Assembly (NCBI RefSeq): GCF_050624435.1
Contig: NC_134543.1
Coordinates: forward strand, 122,526,475-122,590,474
DNA: 64,000 bases
Source of the DNA: Tenrec ecaudatus
Taxonomy: Eukaryota > Chordata > Mammalia > Afrosoricida > Tenrecidae
Reading direction: 5' to 3'
Part shown: one piece after another, positions 11,205 through 22,069 of the stretch
How the letters are laid out: each line of letters opens with the position of its first letter
Position numbering within the stretch: the first letter of the stretch is position 1
The notes under the pieces: model-generated
The model's input: the letters and a program-made list of their open reading frames with translations, nothing else
Database searches by the model: none
What the model was told of the DNA's origin: nothing
Made by a program: the position numbers and the translations under genes

Positions 11205-12068
11205 TTCCATCCTGTGCTTCTGCGGTTTGCCTGTTTTATGTGTCTCTCACCGAAGTGTGTACCACAACCCCATGGATATGAAGTGATCACACACCGTGCA
11301 TATGAACACGAGCCCCCTGAGACCCCAAAACTATCATTTTGGTTGTGAACTAAAGGCTGACAACGACGGTCACTTTCAGGTGGATAAGGATGAACATGAG
11401 CCCCGGTTATCTAAGGCACAGTCAGTTTAGGTGCTGGGGCAAAGGATGGACGGCACATGGTGGAAGCAGAGGCAGTGAATGATGAAGGAGGCCCCACTAA
11501 AATAACACTGCCCCCTTGGAAATGTCAGTGCAACCAACCAACGGTCTCCCTCGGGGCTTTGAAATACCACCACCGGTGGCCTTGCGGGCTCAGGGTGGCT
11601 CGGGGCCTGTGCACATTAGTGGACAGCACTGAGTAGCAGTACACGAAGATACAGACTCAGACGATGAAGCGGAGGAGGCTGTGAGACGAGGAAGTGCATC
11701 GCGAAAGTGGTCTGCCCCTACAAGCAGCAACAAGCTTCCACAGGAAAAAAAACATGCTGCTGATGAAGATGATGATGATGATGATGATGACAATGATGAA
11801 GATGATGATGGTTTTGATGATGATGATGAAACTGAAGAAAAAGCACCAGTGAAGAAATCTATACAGGATACTCCTGCCAAGAAATGCACTAAAATCAAAC
11901 GAGAGTGGAAAAGACTCAATCCACATCAACAACACCAAGATCTAAAATTGAAGAATCCTTCAAAAAACAGGAAACAAACAAACAAAACCACTCCCCAAGC
12001 TCCTAAAGGCCCTAGTTCTGCAGAAGACATTAAAGCAAAATTACAACCAAGGACAGAAAAGGCACCTT
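11205..12068 (+). pseudogene. NPM1: Processed pseudogene of nucleophosmin, 3'-truncated
   Basis: Nucleophosmin is an abundant nucleolar histone chaperone and ribosome-assembly factor; this copy is dead. Sequence like the NPM1 5' UTR runs from about 11205 to the equivalent of the initiator ATG at 11272. The pentamer core follows from 11290 (MSPLRPQNY-like start, FGCELKAD-like stretch). Next come the acidic Asp/Glu tract (about 11763-11840), a block reading EEKAPVKKSIQDTPAKK, and the basic region ending in PKGPSSAEDIKAKLQ. There are no introns, so it arose from mRNA. Small deletions and an in-frame stop near 11430 break the first half; the second half stays open from 11681 as 129 residues. Similarity stops near residue 257 of about 294, so most of the C-terminal nucleolar domain, the 3' UTR and the poly(A) are missing. 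That implies a later deletion or internal A-rich priming. It abuts a tRNA-Gly SINE upstream. The family call is firm. Confidence 0.92.
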
Positions 12069-13424
12069 GAGAGGCACAACTGATCAATTAAGCCCAAAGA
12101 CCGGGAGAGGGAGAGGCGAGGCCAATTTAGTCTACTCTGAGTATCATCACAGTTCAGAGGGCAGTCTGCTTGTGTCATCTCCATCTCCCTTCCACCCGCC
12201 CAGGCCCCCGAGCAGGCGGGAAGCAATCTCCGTATCCTGTTTCCTAGAGCATTTCCCTTTGGCTCAGGGCGCCAGACTCTGCTCTCTCGTATTTACCTCA
12301 CCTTTCCGCTCATGTTTTGTAACCTTGGGACCTCCCAGCTGTTGGATGCCTATTTCACTAAGCAGACAAAACAAAACAAAAGCAGCTAATCAAAACCCGA
12401 CGAATCCGCATGGTCCAATACACAAAGCAGCGTGGCAGTGGCTCAGAAGTGGGCATCATTGGGTTCTACTCAGCATAGGGTCCCCACGAACCGGTGGTCC
12501 ATACTAGCATATTATAACTCAATGGCATGATGATGGTAATACCAGCAACAACAAACATGTAGCGATGGAGGGAGGGAGGGCAGGCTCTTCAGAGCCTGAG
12601 CACTGAGAAACAACTGAAGTCTCTCGATGCATTCGCTCTTGCTTTCCACTACTGTTGCCCACCCTAGAGGATATTTATAATTATTGTTTTTTAAATGCTC
12701 ATGATGCCACAGATAAAGAACTCCAATAGCTCCCAACAGAACGCTAACACCAGTGCGTGTTTCTAAGAGCAAATTGCTGTTTATACATGAACAGCATTGC
12801 AAATGAGGGGAAGGACATTCCCAGTTATAGATGCCTGGGAGAACGCCCAACATTTCCATGTGTGCTCTCCCTGAAGATCTCTTCACCTGCACCACGCACC
12901 CTTCTCCTAGTCCCCTCAATAGAAAGGGCATCGATAAGCCTACAAAAAAATACAACAGGAACTTCGTTTTCTGTATGGTTTGGCACCTGGGATAATGCCT
13001 AGAATGAGGTGTGTAAAAGCACTCCCGTTTCTATATGCTTAGCTACATCAGGAATCGTTAGATTTCAAAGGTTATAACTCTAAATGCTAAATGGGGAACT
13101 CATCAGCTCTAGGGACTAAACCTCCGAATAAATCTAGCGTAAAAGGTCTAACACTTTTACAAAAACTTGAACCTTAAGAGAACCTAAATACAATTTTACG
13201 GAAAACGCTTCCTCCCTAGTAACTGGTTTTTATTTTCTTAGAAAACGTTCCTGTTTCACCAGGTCCATTTCTATTCACAGCACTGTGTTTCTGTGAACGA
13301 CTGGGAAAGATGGGCCCAGATACATATCCAGGGCTGCCACAGACCCCGAACAAAACCCAAAGGAGTGTAAGTGTATTGTTATCCTTTGATGCTGCTTAGG
13401 TTCACCTGGTACCTCAAGGTTGGT
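12069..13424. other. Unique-looking DNA downstream of the NPM1 pseudogene
   Basis: No trace of the missing NPM1 3' end occurs here. Frames up to 147 codons (12512-12955, - strand) lack family motifs. Nothing else is recognisable. Confidence 0.55.
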
Positions 13425-13490
13425 AATCATTATGCGGATTAGATGAGTTGATACATACAAAGCACTCAGAACCAGGCACAGGCTGGGAAA
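13425..13490 (+). mobile_element. MIR fragment
   Basis: GATTAGATGAGTTGATACAT then ACAAAGCACTCAGAACCAGG is the MIR 3' core in forward orientation. Confidence 0.75.
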
Positions 13491-14193
13491 CGTGCTGTTT
13501 AACGTGAAAGCTTCCATTTCTGGGGTATCCCAGGAGAGCGCGTTAGAGGGAGGTTTTATAGCAAACAAAATCATTCTAAAAGGCATGACTTCTGAGCAAG
13601 TTTCCACTGCCGCCAAATGCCTCTTTTCTCCCAACCCACTGCAGAGAAGAAGTTGAGCAAGAACAGCCAGTATGTATCTTTCTGAAGTACAAGGAGCAAA
13701 TGGCTGGACGGGGTCTCTTCTCTCTCCGTTCTGTGTTGTAAATGGCTCCTCTGACCAGTTTCTTGAGTTTCTCGAGCAAGAGAGTTTGTTGGCGATTTAA
13801 GACAAGGTAGAGCACAGTGAGCAGGTGTGCTGTTTGTCATGGTGGACGTCCTTATTGCTCCTGTTTTATCTAAAACCAAGACATCCAATGACCTTGGAGG
13901 ATTATTAACAGCACACGTCTCAAAAATATGGACTCTCTCAGGGCTGGAATGGATATTAAAGTTTCCCAGGCCCATTTCCTAGCAGCCCGATTAGTCACTG
14001 ATCAGTGGCTCACATTTCTCAAGTGGTAGGAACTGCTTAGCTTTTTCTGTTGCTGGACTGAGATTTACCTAATCCAAGAGCATTTCAATGAGGTTGTTCT
14101 CGGGGATAAAGGGACACAGACTTGTGAAGAGGCTAGAATATCCTCAATTGACATTCTCATCTCAACTGGTCAGGTATCTGACTTGAAGCAACC

Positions 14194-14226
14194 CAAAACA
14201 AACAAACAAACAAACAAACAAACAAA
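14194..14226. repeat. (CAAA)n simple repeat at a SINE end
   Basis: Eight CAAA-type units sit at the tail end of the reverse AfroSINE that follows; it is probably its expanded tail. Confidence 0.95.
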
Positions 14227-14430
14227 CTCACTGACCTCGAGTCAATATCAAGTCAATAGGGATTCACAGCAACCCTGCAGAATAGAGTAGAACTAACTGC
14301 CCCTTTGGCTTCCCAAGGATATAAAACTTATGAGAGCACAGCCTCATTTCCCTCCCATTGAGTGACTAGGTGGGTGTGAACTGCTGACCTTGTGGTTAGA
14401 AGCTCAATGTCTAGCTCACCACAATAACAG
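14227..14430 (-). mobile_element. AfroSINE, reverse, with CAAA tail
   Basis: ACTCACTGACCTCGAGTCAA, AGTAGAACTAACTGCCCCTT, GAACTGCTGACCTTGTGGTT and an AGCTCACCACAATAAC head end. The preceding CAAA array is its tail. Confidence 0.85.
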
Positions 14431-15909
14431 AGACCCAATCTTCAGGTTAGAGACAGGCAATCCATGCTGCAAACACATAAGGCTGGGCTTTCTGGAATGA
14501 CTCAGTTTCTCCAACATGTATTCCCAACACAAAGGCGAATCATTGTCAAGTTCACTTTCTAAAGGCATTCCCGGATTCATTTTCAGAATATCACAGTCAG
14601 TTCCATGAACACAAGATACTGTTTGTTAGCCTCTGTCCAGCACAGTTTTGCCTTCCCACTGCAAGCTGAGCTGAATCATAAAACGTGGGGTGATGACGAG
14701 CCCCCAGTGGCTCAAAAACAATGCCATCTTCAGGATGGTGCCCAGGCACACATTGGTGCTCTTGCTGTTATCCCTGCACGATGAGCCCCATAGCCATGCC
14801 AACGAATGTCAAGCGCACCTCTCCGTGGGAACCCTTTGAAGGAGAAGCCCGTGGCCTTAAACGCAGTACTGGATATATGCATGGGACCGTTGGCACGTCT
14901 AAAAGAAGATCGAAAACTGATGAGTGATACCCATTAAAGAAATCACTTGAGAAATTAAAACCGTCCATAAGCAAGCCCTAAGAAATTCTTTACTTCCAAG
15001 CATACTTTGCGCATCTATTCTAGATGACATCCTGCCCTGAATGAGAGCAATGGTCACTTCGTAACTGCAGGTGGTTCAACATCTGCAAGTAGACTGAAAG
15101 AGAACCATGGTCCCAAACTCTCCCCTTAGGCCTGAAATGCATTCTGATATTGACATGCTTGTAAAAACTTGCAGTCAAGAGAGAAAACAAAAATGTTCTT
15201 TCTTGTTAACCTATCTACCAATTTCTTTTTGTTTTTATCCAGTTCCTTGTAAATCACCAGCGTCCGCTTTCTTTCCAGAGATGGCTTTGCTCTCCGCGTC
15301 AAGTGGATGGAAGCCATCATTCCATCACTGATCCCCGAGGTTGACATGAGGGCTGGTGACAGCTGCAAGTTGAATTGATGCGGATTCGGCGTGACCCTGC
15401 GTGGGAGATTCCTGGAAATGTTTCTCAACGTTCTGAGCTTCATTCCCCTTGTCTCAGGTGAAGGTAGGGCCAAGATTCCCCAACGGTGGGATGCAAAGAA
15501 TCCCCAGGAGAACCATGGTATATTTAAATTTTTATGTAGGATCACTGAACAACAGCTACTATTAAATTGTTTGGCCGATCGGTAACTAGAACTGCCAGTT
15601 ATTACTTTTGGTCTGGGGAGTATGCATGAAAAAGTTAGTGAGGGGACCCCAGAGATATGGAGAAAGAGCCTCAGGCTCGCTCCATCAGGCATCTAGGTCT
15701 TTAAGCAGTTAGTTAGCTCTCTGAGTTTCTCTGGCCTCCAAAAGCAGTCCACAGGGAGTGGCTGAGGGAGGCTGACTAGATTTTTCCCAGTAGTGTTGAG
15801 GAAGAAGCGATACTCTTCCTGAACTGCCATTGGGGGGTGTCCAGGGCTACTCCTCAACCACGTAAGCACAGAGCACGTGGATGGCGGTGGTGATGATGGT
15901 GACGGTGCC
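14431..15909. other. Unique-looking DNA with one long chance frame
   Basis: A 188-codon frame on the - strand (15126-15692) has a Lys/Arg-rich end and no recognised domain, and lies in repeat-free DNA. I have no support for it being a gene. Confidence 0.45.
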
Positions 15910-16085
15910 AGGTGTCATCAAGCTGGGTTTCAACTCATAGCGGCCCCAGGTGACAGAGAATGAGGTTTCCTTGGCTGTAATCCTTACAAGAACAGACCAC
16001 CAGGTCTTGGTCCCACAGAGTCAAGTTGAAATCACCGACCTTTTGGTTAGCCGAGTACTTAACCTTTGTGCCAACAGGGTTCCCT
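15910..16085 (-). mobile_element. Old-type AfroSINE, reverse
   Basis: TTTCAACTCATAGCGGCCCC, GAAATCACCGACCTTTTGGT and TAGCCGAGTACTTAACCTTT are in element order; strongly diverged in the middle. Confidence 0.68.
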
Positions 16086-17261
16086 GAAGGATGGTGGAAG
16101 TCACTGTGATATCTCCCCTAAACTTAGTGGTCATTAAAAACATCCTTGTCTCCTTTTCACCCCAAGACCAAATATGTTGCAAGGAGTCCTGGAGCGGAAT
16201 ACTATTGAGTTTTCCTGTCCAAATTAAAATATGCACAGAAAGCAGAGAAACCCAGCATTCAAGGCTGCCAGGTGTGGTTACATACTATATACATGGATGT
16301 TAGTGGTCCTCTGACAGGAACTCAACCTGCCCAGCCCTACAGAGCCATCCCAGCCATACATCTGAGAATCCCTGGGATATGTGCAACACCGTGATGGGCA
16401 TCTCCAGCCAATGGCCTTGGCTATTATGAACCTGGTGTTAGCCCTGTGCCTCCAGGTGAGGTACAAGTGGAAGTCCAGGCAGCAGTGAAAAAGCAGGGAC
16501 AGAGCTGACCTCTTCGGGAGAAGGGACCCTTAGAACCTCACTCAGGTATGCTGGAGTGAGAGGCAGCATCCAGCCCTGGCAGGGAGCAGAGCATCACAGT
16601 TCATCAGAAGGGGACTAGATGCACACACAGAGCCTGTAGGTGTGGAGCATCACCAAGACACATTCTGGGCCACAACCTGCGGCAAGGATCACGATGCTGC
16701 AGTGTCACCAGGTTGATTCAAAGTGTGCTATGCTCTGGGCATTTAATCCCAGCCAACCCACCCATTCAACAGCTGGCTCCTGAAAGGAAAGTGGCAAACA
16801 CAAGACCCCACAGCTGGAAGAAGTCATCCAGGAGGGCCCCTCCCACCGTGTTTCAATGCCTGCTCTTCTTATCGGATGACTTTCTTATTTTCTCTTGACT
16901 TCAGCCTTCACACATGACCTTCCGATCTACCCTCTCCCTTGGAATTGCCTCAGCAGCACCACCCCAGACAAATTGTCCACTCTTGTGCTGAGCCCCGCCT
17001 TGGGTGAGTGGGCAAGCTGGGACCACACCTGCCTGGGAAAATCCTGGGGACCACTGTGAATCCAGGCCCCCAGACACTGGGGAAAACAGATGCTCAAGTA
17101 CCAAGAAGACAAATGATGCTAAAGCTGAAGCAAAACCATCCTTATCATTTTCAAAATGTCTTTTGCAGCTGCAGCCAAAGAGGGTGACATCTTCAATTTT
17201 TCTTTTCTTTTTTTTTCATGGCTCTCTCCAAACAAGATGTTGTTTATTTTCTTTGTCACTT
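16086..17261. other. Unique-looking DNA
   Basis: No recognisable repeat between the old AfroSINE and the L1 3' UTR. Frames of about 60-100 codons overlap on both strands without motifs. Confidence 0.5.
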
Positions 17262-17800
17262 TTTAAAAATCATTTTATTAGAGACTCATACAACTCTTAT
17301 CACAATCTATAGATACATCAATTGTGTAAAGCACATCTGTACATTCATTGCCCTCATCATTCTCAAAACATTTGCTCTCCACTTAAGCCCCTGGTATCAG
17401 GTCACTTGTCCCCTCCCTCCCCCCTCCCCCCTCCCTCATGAGCCCTTGATAATTTATAAATTATTATTTGGTCATATCTTGCTGATGTCTCCCTTCACCC
17501 ACTTTTCTGTTGTCTGTCCCCCAGGGAGGAGGTCACATGTAGATCATTGTAATTGGTTCCCTCTTTCCAACCCACTCTCCCTCTACCCTCCCAGTATGGC
17601 CACTCACACCACTGGTCCTGAAGGGATCATCTGTCCTGGATTCCCTGTGTTTCCAGTGCCTATCTGTACCAGTGTACATCCTCTGGTCTAGCCAGACTTG
17701 CAAGATAGAATTCGGATCATGATAGTGGGGGAGGGGGGCATTCAGGAACTGGAGAAAAGTTGTATTTTTCATCGTTGCTCTTTTTCTATTCATGTTTTTA
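17262..17800 (-). mobile_element. L1 3' UTR, reverse orientation (afrotherian type)
   Basis: Starting from its 3' end: AAATCATTTTATTAGAGACT, ACAACTCTTATCACAATCTA, ATTCTCAAAACATTTGCTCT, a pyrimidine tract at 17409-17438, AGGGAGGAGGTCACATGTAG, and CCTGGATTCCCTGTGTTTCC. Read on the - strand this is an L1 3' UTR with the G-rich purine tract usual in L1 3' UTRs and a short A tail. The copy at 28480-28712 shares the terminal 200 bp in forward orientation. Open frames here are incidental. Confidence 0.85.
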
Positions 17801-18009
17801 CCTCAGGGAGGAATGACTTCTATCCACTCTCCATTTGAGCACTCTTTCTTTTGAGTGAAGTGTGGTGAGAGTTTCTTCACACCTGCAGATCCATGCTCCA
17901 TCCTTGCTGGCTCTGCTCTTGGTGGGAATGGCGATAAATGCTCAGTGCACTAGAGTGGAGCCTGGTCACTGCTAAGCCCAGTCACTAACAGGCAAGACTT
18001 CCATGGTTC

Positions 18010-18270
18010 CACATAGAATTGTATCTACCAGAAGAAATATTGAAGTCCTAACTCCTAACATGAGAGCACGACTTTGTGTGGAAATCAGATCTTTGGATTA
18101 CTGGAAGGTCGTGCTGGAGTACGGTGGATCCTCATCCAATCTGGTGCCATAAAAGCAGAGAAGGCACACCAGCATGGGTGGGAAGACGCAGCGTTTTTGC
18201 TGCTTAAAGGCACCCGCTTTGTGGTATTTTTGTTACTGCATCCTTTGCTTTCACAAATAACCTGTAAATA
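18010..18270 (+). mobile_element. MLT1-like MaLR LTR fragment
   Basis: Contains TATTGAAGTCCTAACTCCTA near the start, a TTGTGTGGAAATCAGATCTT stretch, GATCCTCATCCAATCTGGTG and ACACCAGCATGGGTGGGAAG, in the order of MaLR LTRs, and fades near 18270. More diverged than the copy at 19690. Confidence 0.6.
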
Positions 18271-18684
18271 ACCTCCCTCATACTCTGGGGCTTTTAATTA
18301 GCAAGGCGGTCCTCAGGTTTCTGCCCTTGTGTGGTTATCAGGCCCACCTCGGTCATGGCATCTTCCCCAGAGGATGGAAAGGAGATACCTCATTGAGGTT
18401 GTTGATATGGATCAGACTTGCACTCCATCATCACTTACTTGTGAAGCTCTACAATGTGTGCACATGTACACATGTGTGTGCACCTGTACAGGTGTGCCTT
18501 GGGAGGGGTGTGTGTGTGTGTGTGCATACATCAGCTTAGCACGTACATTGTCCCTTTGGGGATATGGTTCTTGTGGGGCATCTTGTTCCAGGAGTCTATC
18601 TGAGTGCAGAGGTGGATGGTAGGTTTGGACAAAATTCCATCCCAACACCCATCTCCATGGAAAGAACTTCCCATGGAAAAAGCA

Positions 18685-18845
18685 GGGCAGATATAATTAT
18701 CTCCCCTTTTGAGATGGGGAATCTCAGGTCCATCTGAGCTAAATGAGGTTAATGGATTTTTCCCAGAGTCCCACAGCTACTAGAACAAAGCGATGTCATG
18801 ACCCGAGTCTTCCATTTCTAAACTTCCTCTTAATACAGCCCTGCT
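18685..18845 (-). mobile_element. MIR, reverse
   Basis: ATTATCTCCCCTTTTGAGAT, AGAGTCCCACAGCTACTAGA and CGAGTCTTCCATTTCTAAAC follow the reverse MIR order. Confidence 0.75.
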
Positions 18846-18977
18846 GCTCAGATTTCTAGCCTTTCTCTACCTCAGCACACATGCCCAGTGGGGAAGGAGA
18901 GATTCATCCCTGCTAGGCAAGAAATGCCCATCCCACACCCGCAGGGCCTGCTGAAACTACTTGGCTCCCTAGGCTGC

Positions 18978-19180
18978 TAGCCAGTTGCCAGCAAGTCAAC
19001 TCTGACTCATCGTGACTGCATGTGTGCTGAAGTAGAGTTGACGCCTTACAATTTTCAATGGCCGATTTTTTCAAAAGGAGATCATCGGACCTTTCTTGCT
19101 GAGTCCCTCTGGAGGTTGTGAACCTTTCGGTTAGCAGCCGAGGGCATTAAGTGTTTGTACCACCAAAAGGCTCCCCCTTA
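18978..19180 (-). mobile_element. Old-type AfroSINE, reverse, nearly complete
   Basis: AGTTGCCAGCAAGTCAACTC, ACAATTTTCAATGGCCGATT, TTTTTTCAAAAGGAGATCAT, GAACCTTTCGGTTAGCAGCC and TTTGTACCACCAAAAGGCTC. This is the type common across Afrotheria and differs in its middle from the younger copies here. Confidence 0.85.
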
Positions 19181-19421
19181 AGCTACTCAGCGAAACAAAG
19201 AAGTCATCCTGCTGTCTACCTAGCGTGATGCCATGACCTTGGGTTTCTATCCACAGAAGAACGCCTGCTCAGCGGCCAGGAGGCATGTGGCAGTGCTTCC
19301 GAACTTGGTCTTGTATCGGAACGACCTGGAGGGCTGGTGTTGGTGCTGCTGGGGCCCACACGTGGAGAACCATTGATGACAAGGACTTGTTCCCTGGGGT
19401 CTCATGTAGCACTCCACACAC

Positions 19422-19650
19422 GCTGCTGTTGCCAGGTGTCCAGGTTTCTGACTCACAGTGGCCCTGTGCACAAGGGCGCCATCTTCACCACTGTTATGTG
19501 TGAGCCCAGCATGGCGGCCACTGGGCTCATCCATGTCCCCGGGGGCATGCCTCAGTGCTACTGCCTCTCCATCTTACCAGGTAGGATGTCCTTCCCCAGG
19601 GACACGTCTCTCCTGATATCATGGCCAGAGTATGTGAATGCAGGGCAAAT
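19422..19650 (-). mobile_element. RTE 3' end fragment, reverse orientation
   Basis: On the + strand the tail-first order is seen: TTTCTGACTCACAGTGGCCC, a TGTTATGTGTGAGCCCAGCA stretch, CTCCATCTTACCAGGTAGGA, then GTCCTTCCCCAGGGAC and a TGATATCATGGCC stretch. This is the reverse complement of the RTE ORF end and tail seen at 25336-25716. No open frame survives. Confidence 0.75.
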
Positions 19651-19689
19651 GCTTCTTGGGTAAATACCATAGTAGACATCAGCTAGGGA

Positions 19690-20060
19690 CAGAATGATGT
19701 CCCGCCCAAAAGGCCACATTGAAGTCCTAACCTCATTGACACTAGGCTCTACAGCTTGGGACGTGCTGGAATAGGGTGGGTCTTAAGCCAATGACTGCGG
19801 TCCTTAGAAAACAGAAAACACACAAAATAAAGGAGAGAGATGGGAGCGGAGCTGCTATAGACCAAGAAGGATCGGGGACTCTAAGAAGCTGAAAGCGACA
19901 CAAGAGGACCAAGCCCTGGGGTTTTTGGGTGAGAGAATGACTGTTGACACCCAAAATTTAAGCTTTCCGTCTCCGGGATTGTGAGATAATAAATGGCTGT
20001 GGTTTGGAGCGACGTCGTTTGCTGTCATTTGTAACAGCAGCCCTGGGAAACCCATACGGT
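19690..20060 (+). mobile_element. MLT1/MST-like MaLR LTR
   Basis: The order of diagnostic pieces fits a MaLR LTR: ATTGAAGTCCTAACCTCATT, GGAATAGGGTGGGTCTTAAG, GGTCCTTAGAAAAC, CGGGATTGTGAGATAATAAA (polyadenylation region), and GTAACAGCAGCCCTGGGAAA at the end. Subfamily cannot be decided by eye. Confidence 0.75.
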
Positions 20061-20109
20061 GTCCCTGGATCATCTTAATCAAAACCTTTTAAACAGTTTT
20101 GATAGACAC

Positions 20110-20333
20110 CCTGATGACCTGGTGGGTTATCTGATGGGCTGTTAACCACTTAAGGTCGGCAGTTCAAAACCATCCGTCACTCCAAGGGAGAAAGGTGAGG
20201 CTTTCTGTTCCCATTAAGATATTAATAATAGTCTAAGATACCCACAAGCAGAGTTCTGATCTATCCTATAGGGCTGTTGTGAGTCAGAATCAACTCAAAA
20301 CCAGTGAATTTGGGTTTTTGTTGTTTGTTTTTC
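20110..20333 (+). mobile_element. AfroSINE, forward
   Basis: CCTGATGACCTGGTGGGTTA head, AGGTCGGCAGTTCAAAACCA (box-B region), GAGAAAGGTGAGGCTTTCTG, AGTCAGAATCAACTCAAAAC, and a GTTTTTGTT-type tail. It ends just before the SPIN element. Confidence 0.85.
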
Positions 20334-20360
20334 AGCTCATCAGCTCCATTTTAGGTTCAC

Positions 20361-20556
20361 CACGGTATTCTCAACCTGTGGGTCACGATCCCTTTGAGGG
20401 TCGAACGACCCTTTCACAGGGGTCGCCTCATTCATAACAACAGCAAAATTATAGTTATGAAGTAGCAAAGAAAATACTTTTATGGTTGGGGGGGGTCACC
20501 ACAACATGAGAAACTGTATTAAAGGATCATGGCGTTAGGAAAGTTGAGGACCACTG
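20361..20556 (+). mobile_element. SPIN-type hAT miniature element, internally deleted
   Basis: The 196-bp sequence has the SPIN terminal signature: a left end reading ATTCTCAACCTGTGGGTCAC, the GGTCGAACGACCCTTTCACA palindromic segment, an AAATTATAGTTATGAAGTAG block, and a right end TTGAGGACCACTG. The first terminal bases are mutated. Compared with the copy at 54627-54942 it lacks the AT-rich middle. It codes for nothing and would need a transposase in trans. The right flank begins CTCTAGGG, which resembles a hAT target site, but I could not match it to the left flank. Confidence 0.88.
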
Positions 20557-21690
20557 CTCTAGGGGAATGACAGACACAATTCATGGAGACAAGCATAGAC
20601 ATGCAGATAACCCTTTCTGGGTTATAACGAATCTTGCGGAATAAAACAAAAGGCTTGGATTACAGACCACTACGTTCCTTGGGAGGCAGAGAAGGTTGTG
20701 CTGATTTTCCGTGATGTCCTTGTCACATGTGGATCGCTATGCGGGTGACACACTGTATTTAAGCACAGTCGTACAGTCGGATCAAGCAGCTCTGACCTAA
20801 TGACACGGGAGCCCTTAAATTGCCGCTCGGCGGCTCTGGTAGGCAGTTAGAGAATGGGGTTTAAATATGGGTGACTTGTGATATCAAAGATCCGTGAACT
20901 GTTCAGCTAAGCAGAGGAATCATCAGAATAAGGATCATTTCTCATTCTACCCCCTCCTCTGCTTGTTCAAAGAAAAAAGCCCTTAATTGCTTCTTGAACT
21001 ACACACAAGTGGGCCATTGACTGGGTCTGTAATTCAGCATGGAGAGGCAAGGAAAATGCTACAACAGATTCTGCCGAAGCGATGTCTTAACACTTTCAGG
21101 ACTGAATAAGTTTTGGTTTGTAAGAGGTTGCCTGTATGGTATTTGTTTGCGTCTTCTTCTTTTATTTATTTACTTATTTATTTTTGGCAAATGGTGTGCC
21201 ATTGAGTATTTGTAAATATTTGCTAAGCATGATGGATGATGATAAGTGCTATGTGGGACACATATGTCCCACCAGACTACAGGAGTGGAGTGTGTGGGGA
21301 GAGACATGTGTGAGACTTTGGAAACACAGAATAACACATCAAGGTGCGCTGCAATGCATGCACACAATTGTCTGAGTCGCGTCTTCATGCTACATTCTCC
21401 GTATCACCTTCTAGATCCCTTGACAAGTGAAAGCTTTCCCATCAGTTGAAGCCATACATCATTTGGCAACCCCACTTGCTCCTGGCTGGTTCTTCACAAG
21501 AAAAGGAAAGTCTTTTGCTTCCCTTGATTCCCCAGCCCATATTAAGCTGCCCAATGAGAGTAGGCCTGAAGGAATGTCGGTCATCTAAGTCCCTAGTCCT
21601 GCACTATAAAGCTGTTTCTGGTATCAAAGCCAATAAGGGAATACAGCAATTGGCAGCATCATGAATGTCTCTGGCCGATGTAGGCCACTC
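20557..21690. other. Unique-looking DNA
   Basis: A TTTA-rich patch (21160-21185) is the only simple repeat. CCCTTAATTGCTTCTTGAAC at about 20979 sits in enhancer-like texture, without further support. Confidence 0.45.
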
Positions 21691-22069
21691 TTCCCATCAG
21701 TGAGATTCTGTTAAGCCGAGGATCCCTGAGGAGGATTCATCTTTGTTCTGACACCAGTGATTTCCTCGGGATTGTAAAATGTGAACAAAAGTGTCACAGG
21801 TTTCTTGCCCCACCACGTGGCTGCTCACAACACCCCTCCCCACCTTTGTATGAAACAGAGTTTCTCCCCATGTATGCTTCCTCATCATCATCCTTAACAG
21901 TCCTTGAGAATGGTTTGTTCTGTTCCTACAGCTCCTCCTCATCCCCTTTTCCTTCAAGCGATAGGAAAAACAGTGTGTCACAGGCAACGAGCATGTAGGA
22001 ATGGTGGCATGGATGACATCCTTCCAAGTACCAAGGCAGGGTGGTGAGTCACCATCTAGCTATGCCTGG

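Noticed and set aside
11590-11938. Ser-rich and Ile-rich frames on the - strand
   Set aside because: They are antisense shadows of the GAT-rich acidic tract of the NPM1 pseudogene.
15126-15692. 188-codon open frame on the - strand
   Set aside because: No recognised domain, no repeat family, no splice or promoter context. The length is within what chance gives in 64 kb. A protein search could reopen it.
20353-20564. 8-bp target duplication around the first SPIN copy
   Set aside because: The flanking octamers AGGTTCAC and CTCTAGGG do not match, so none is claimed.
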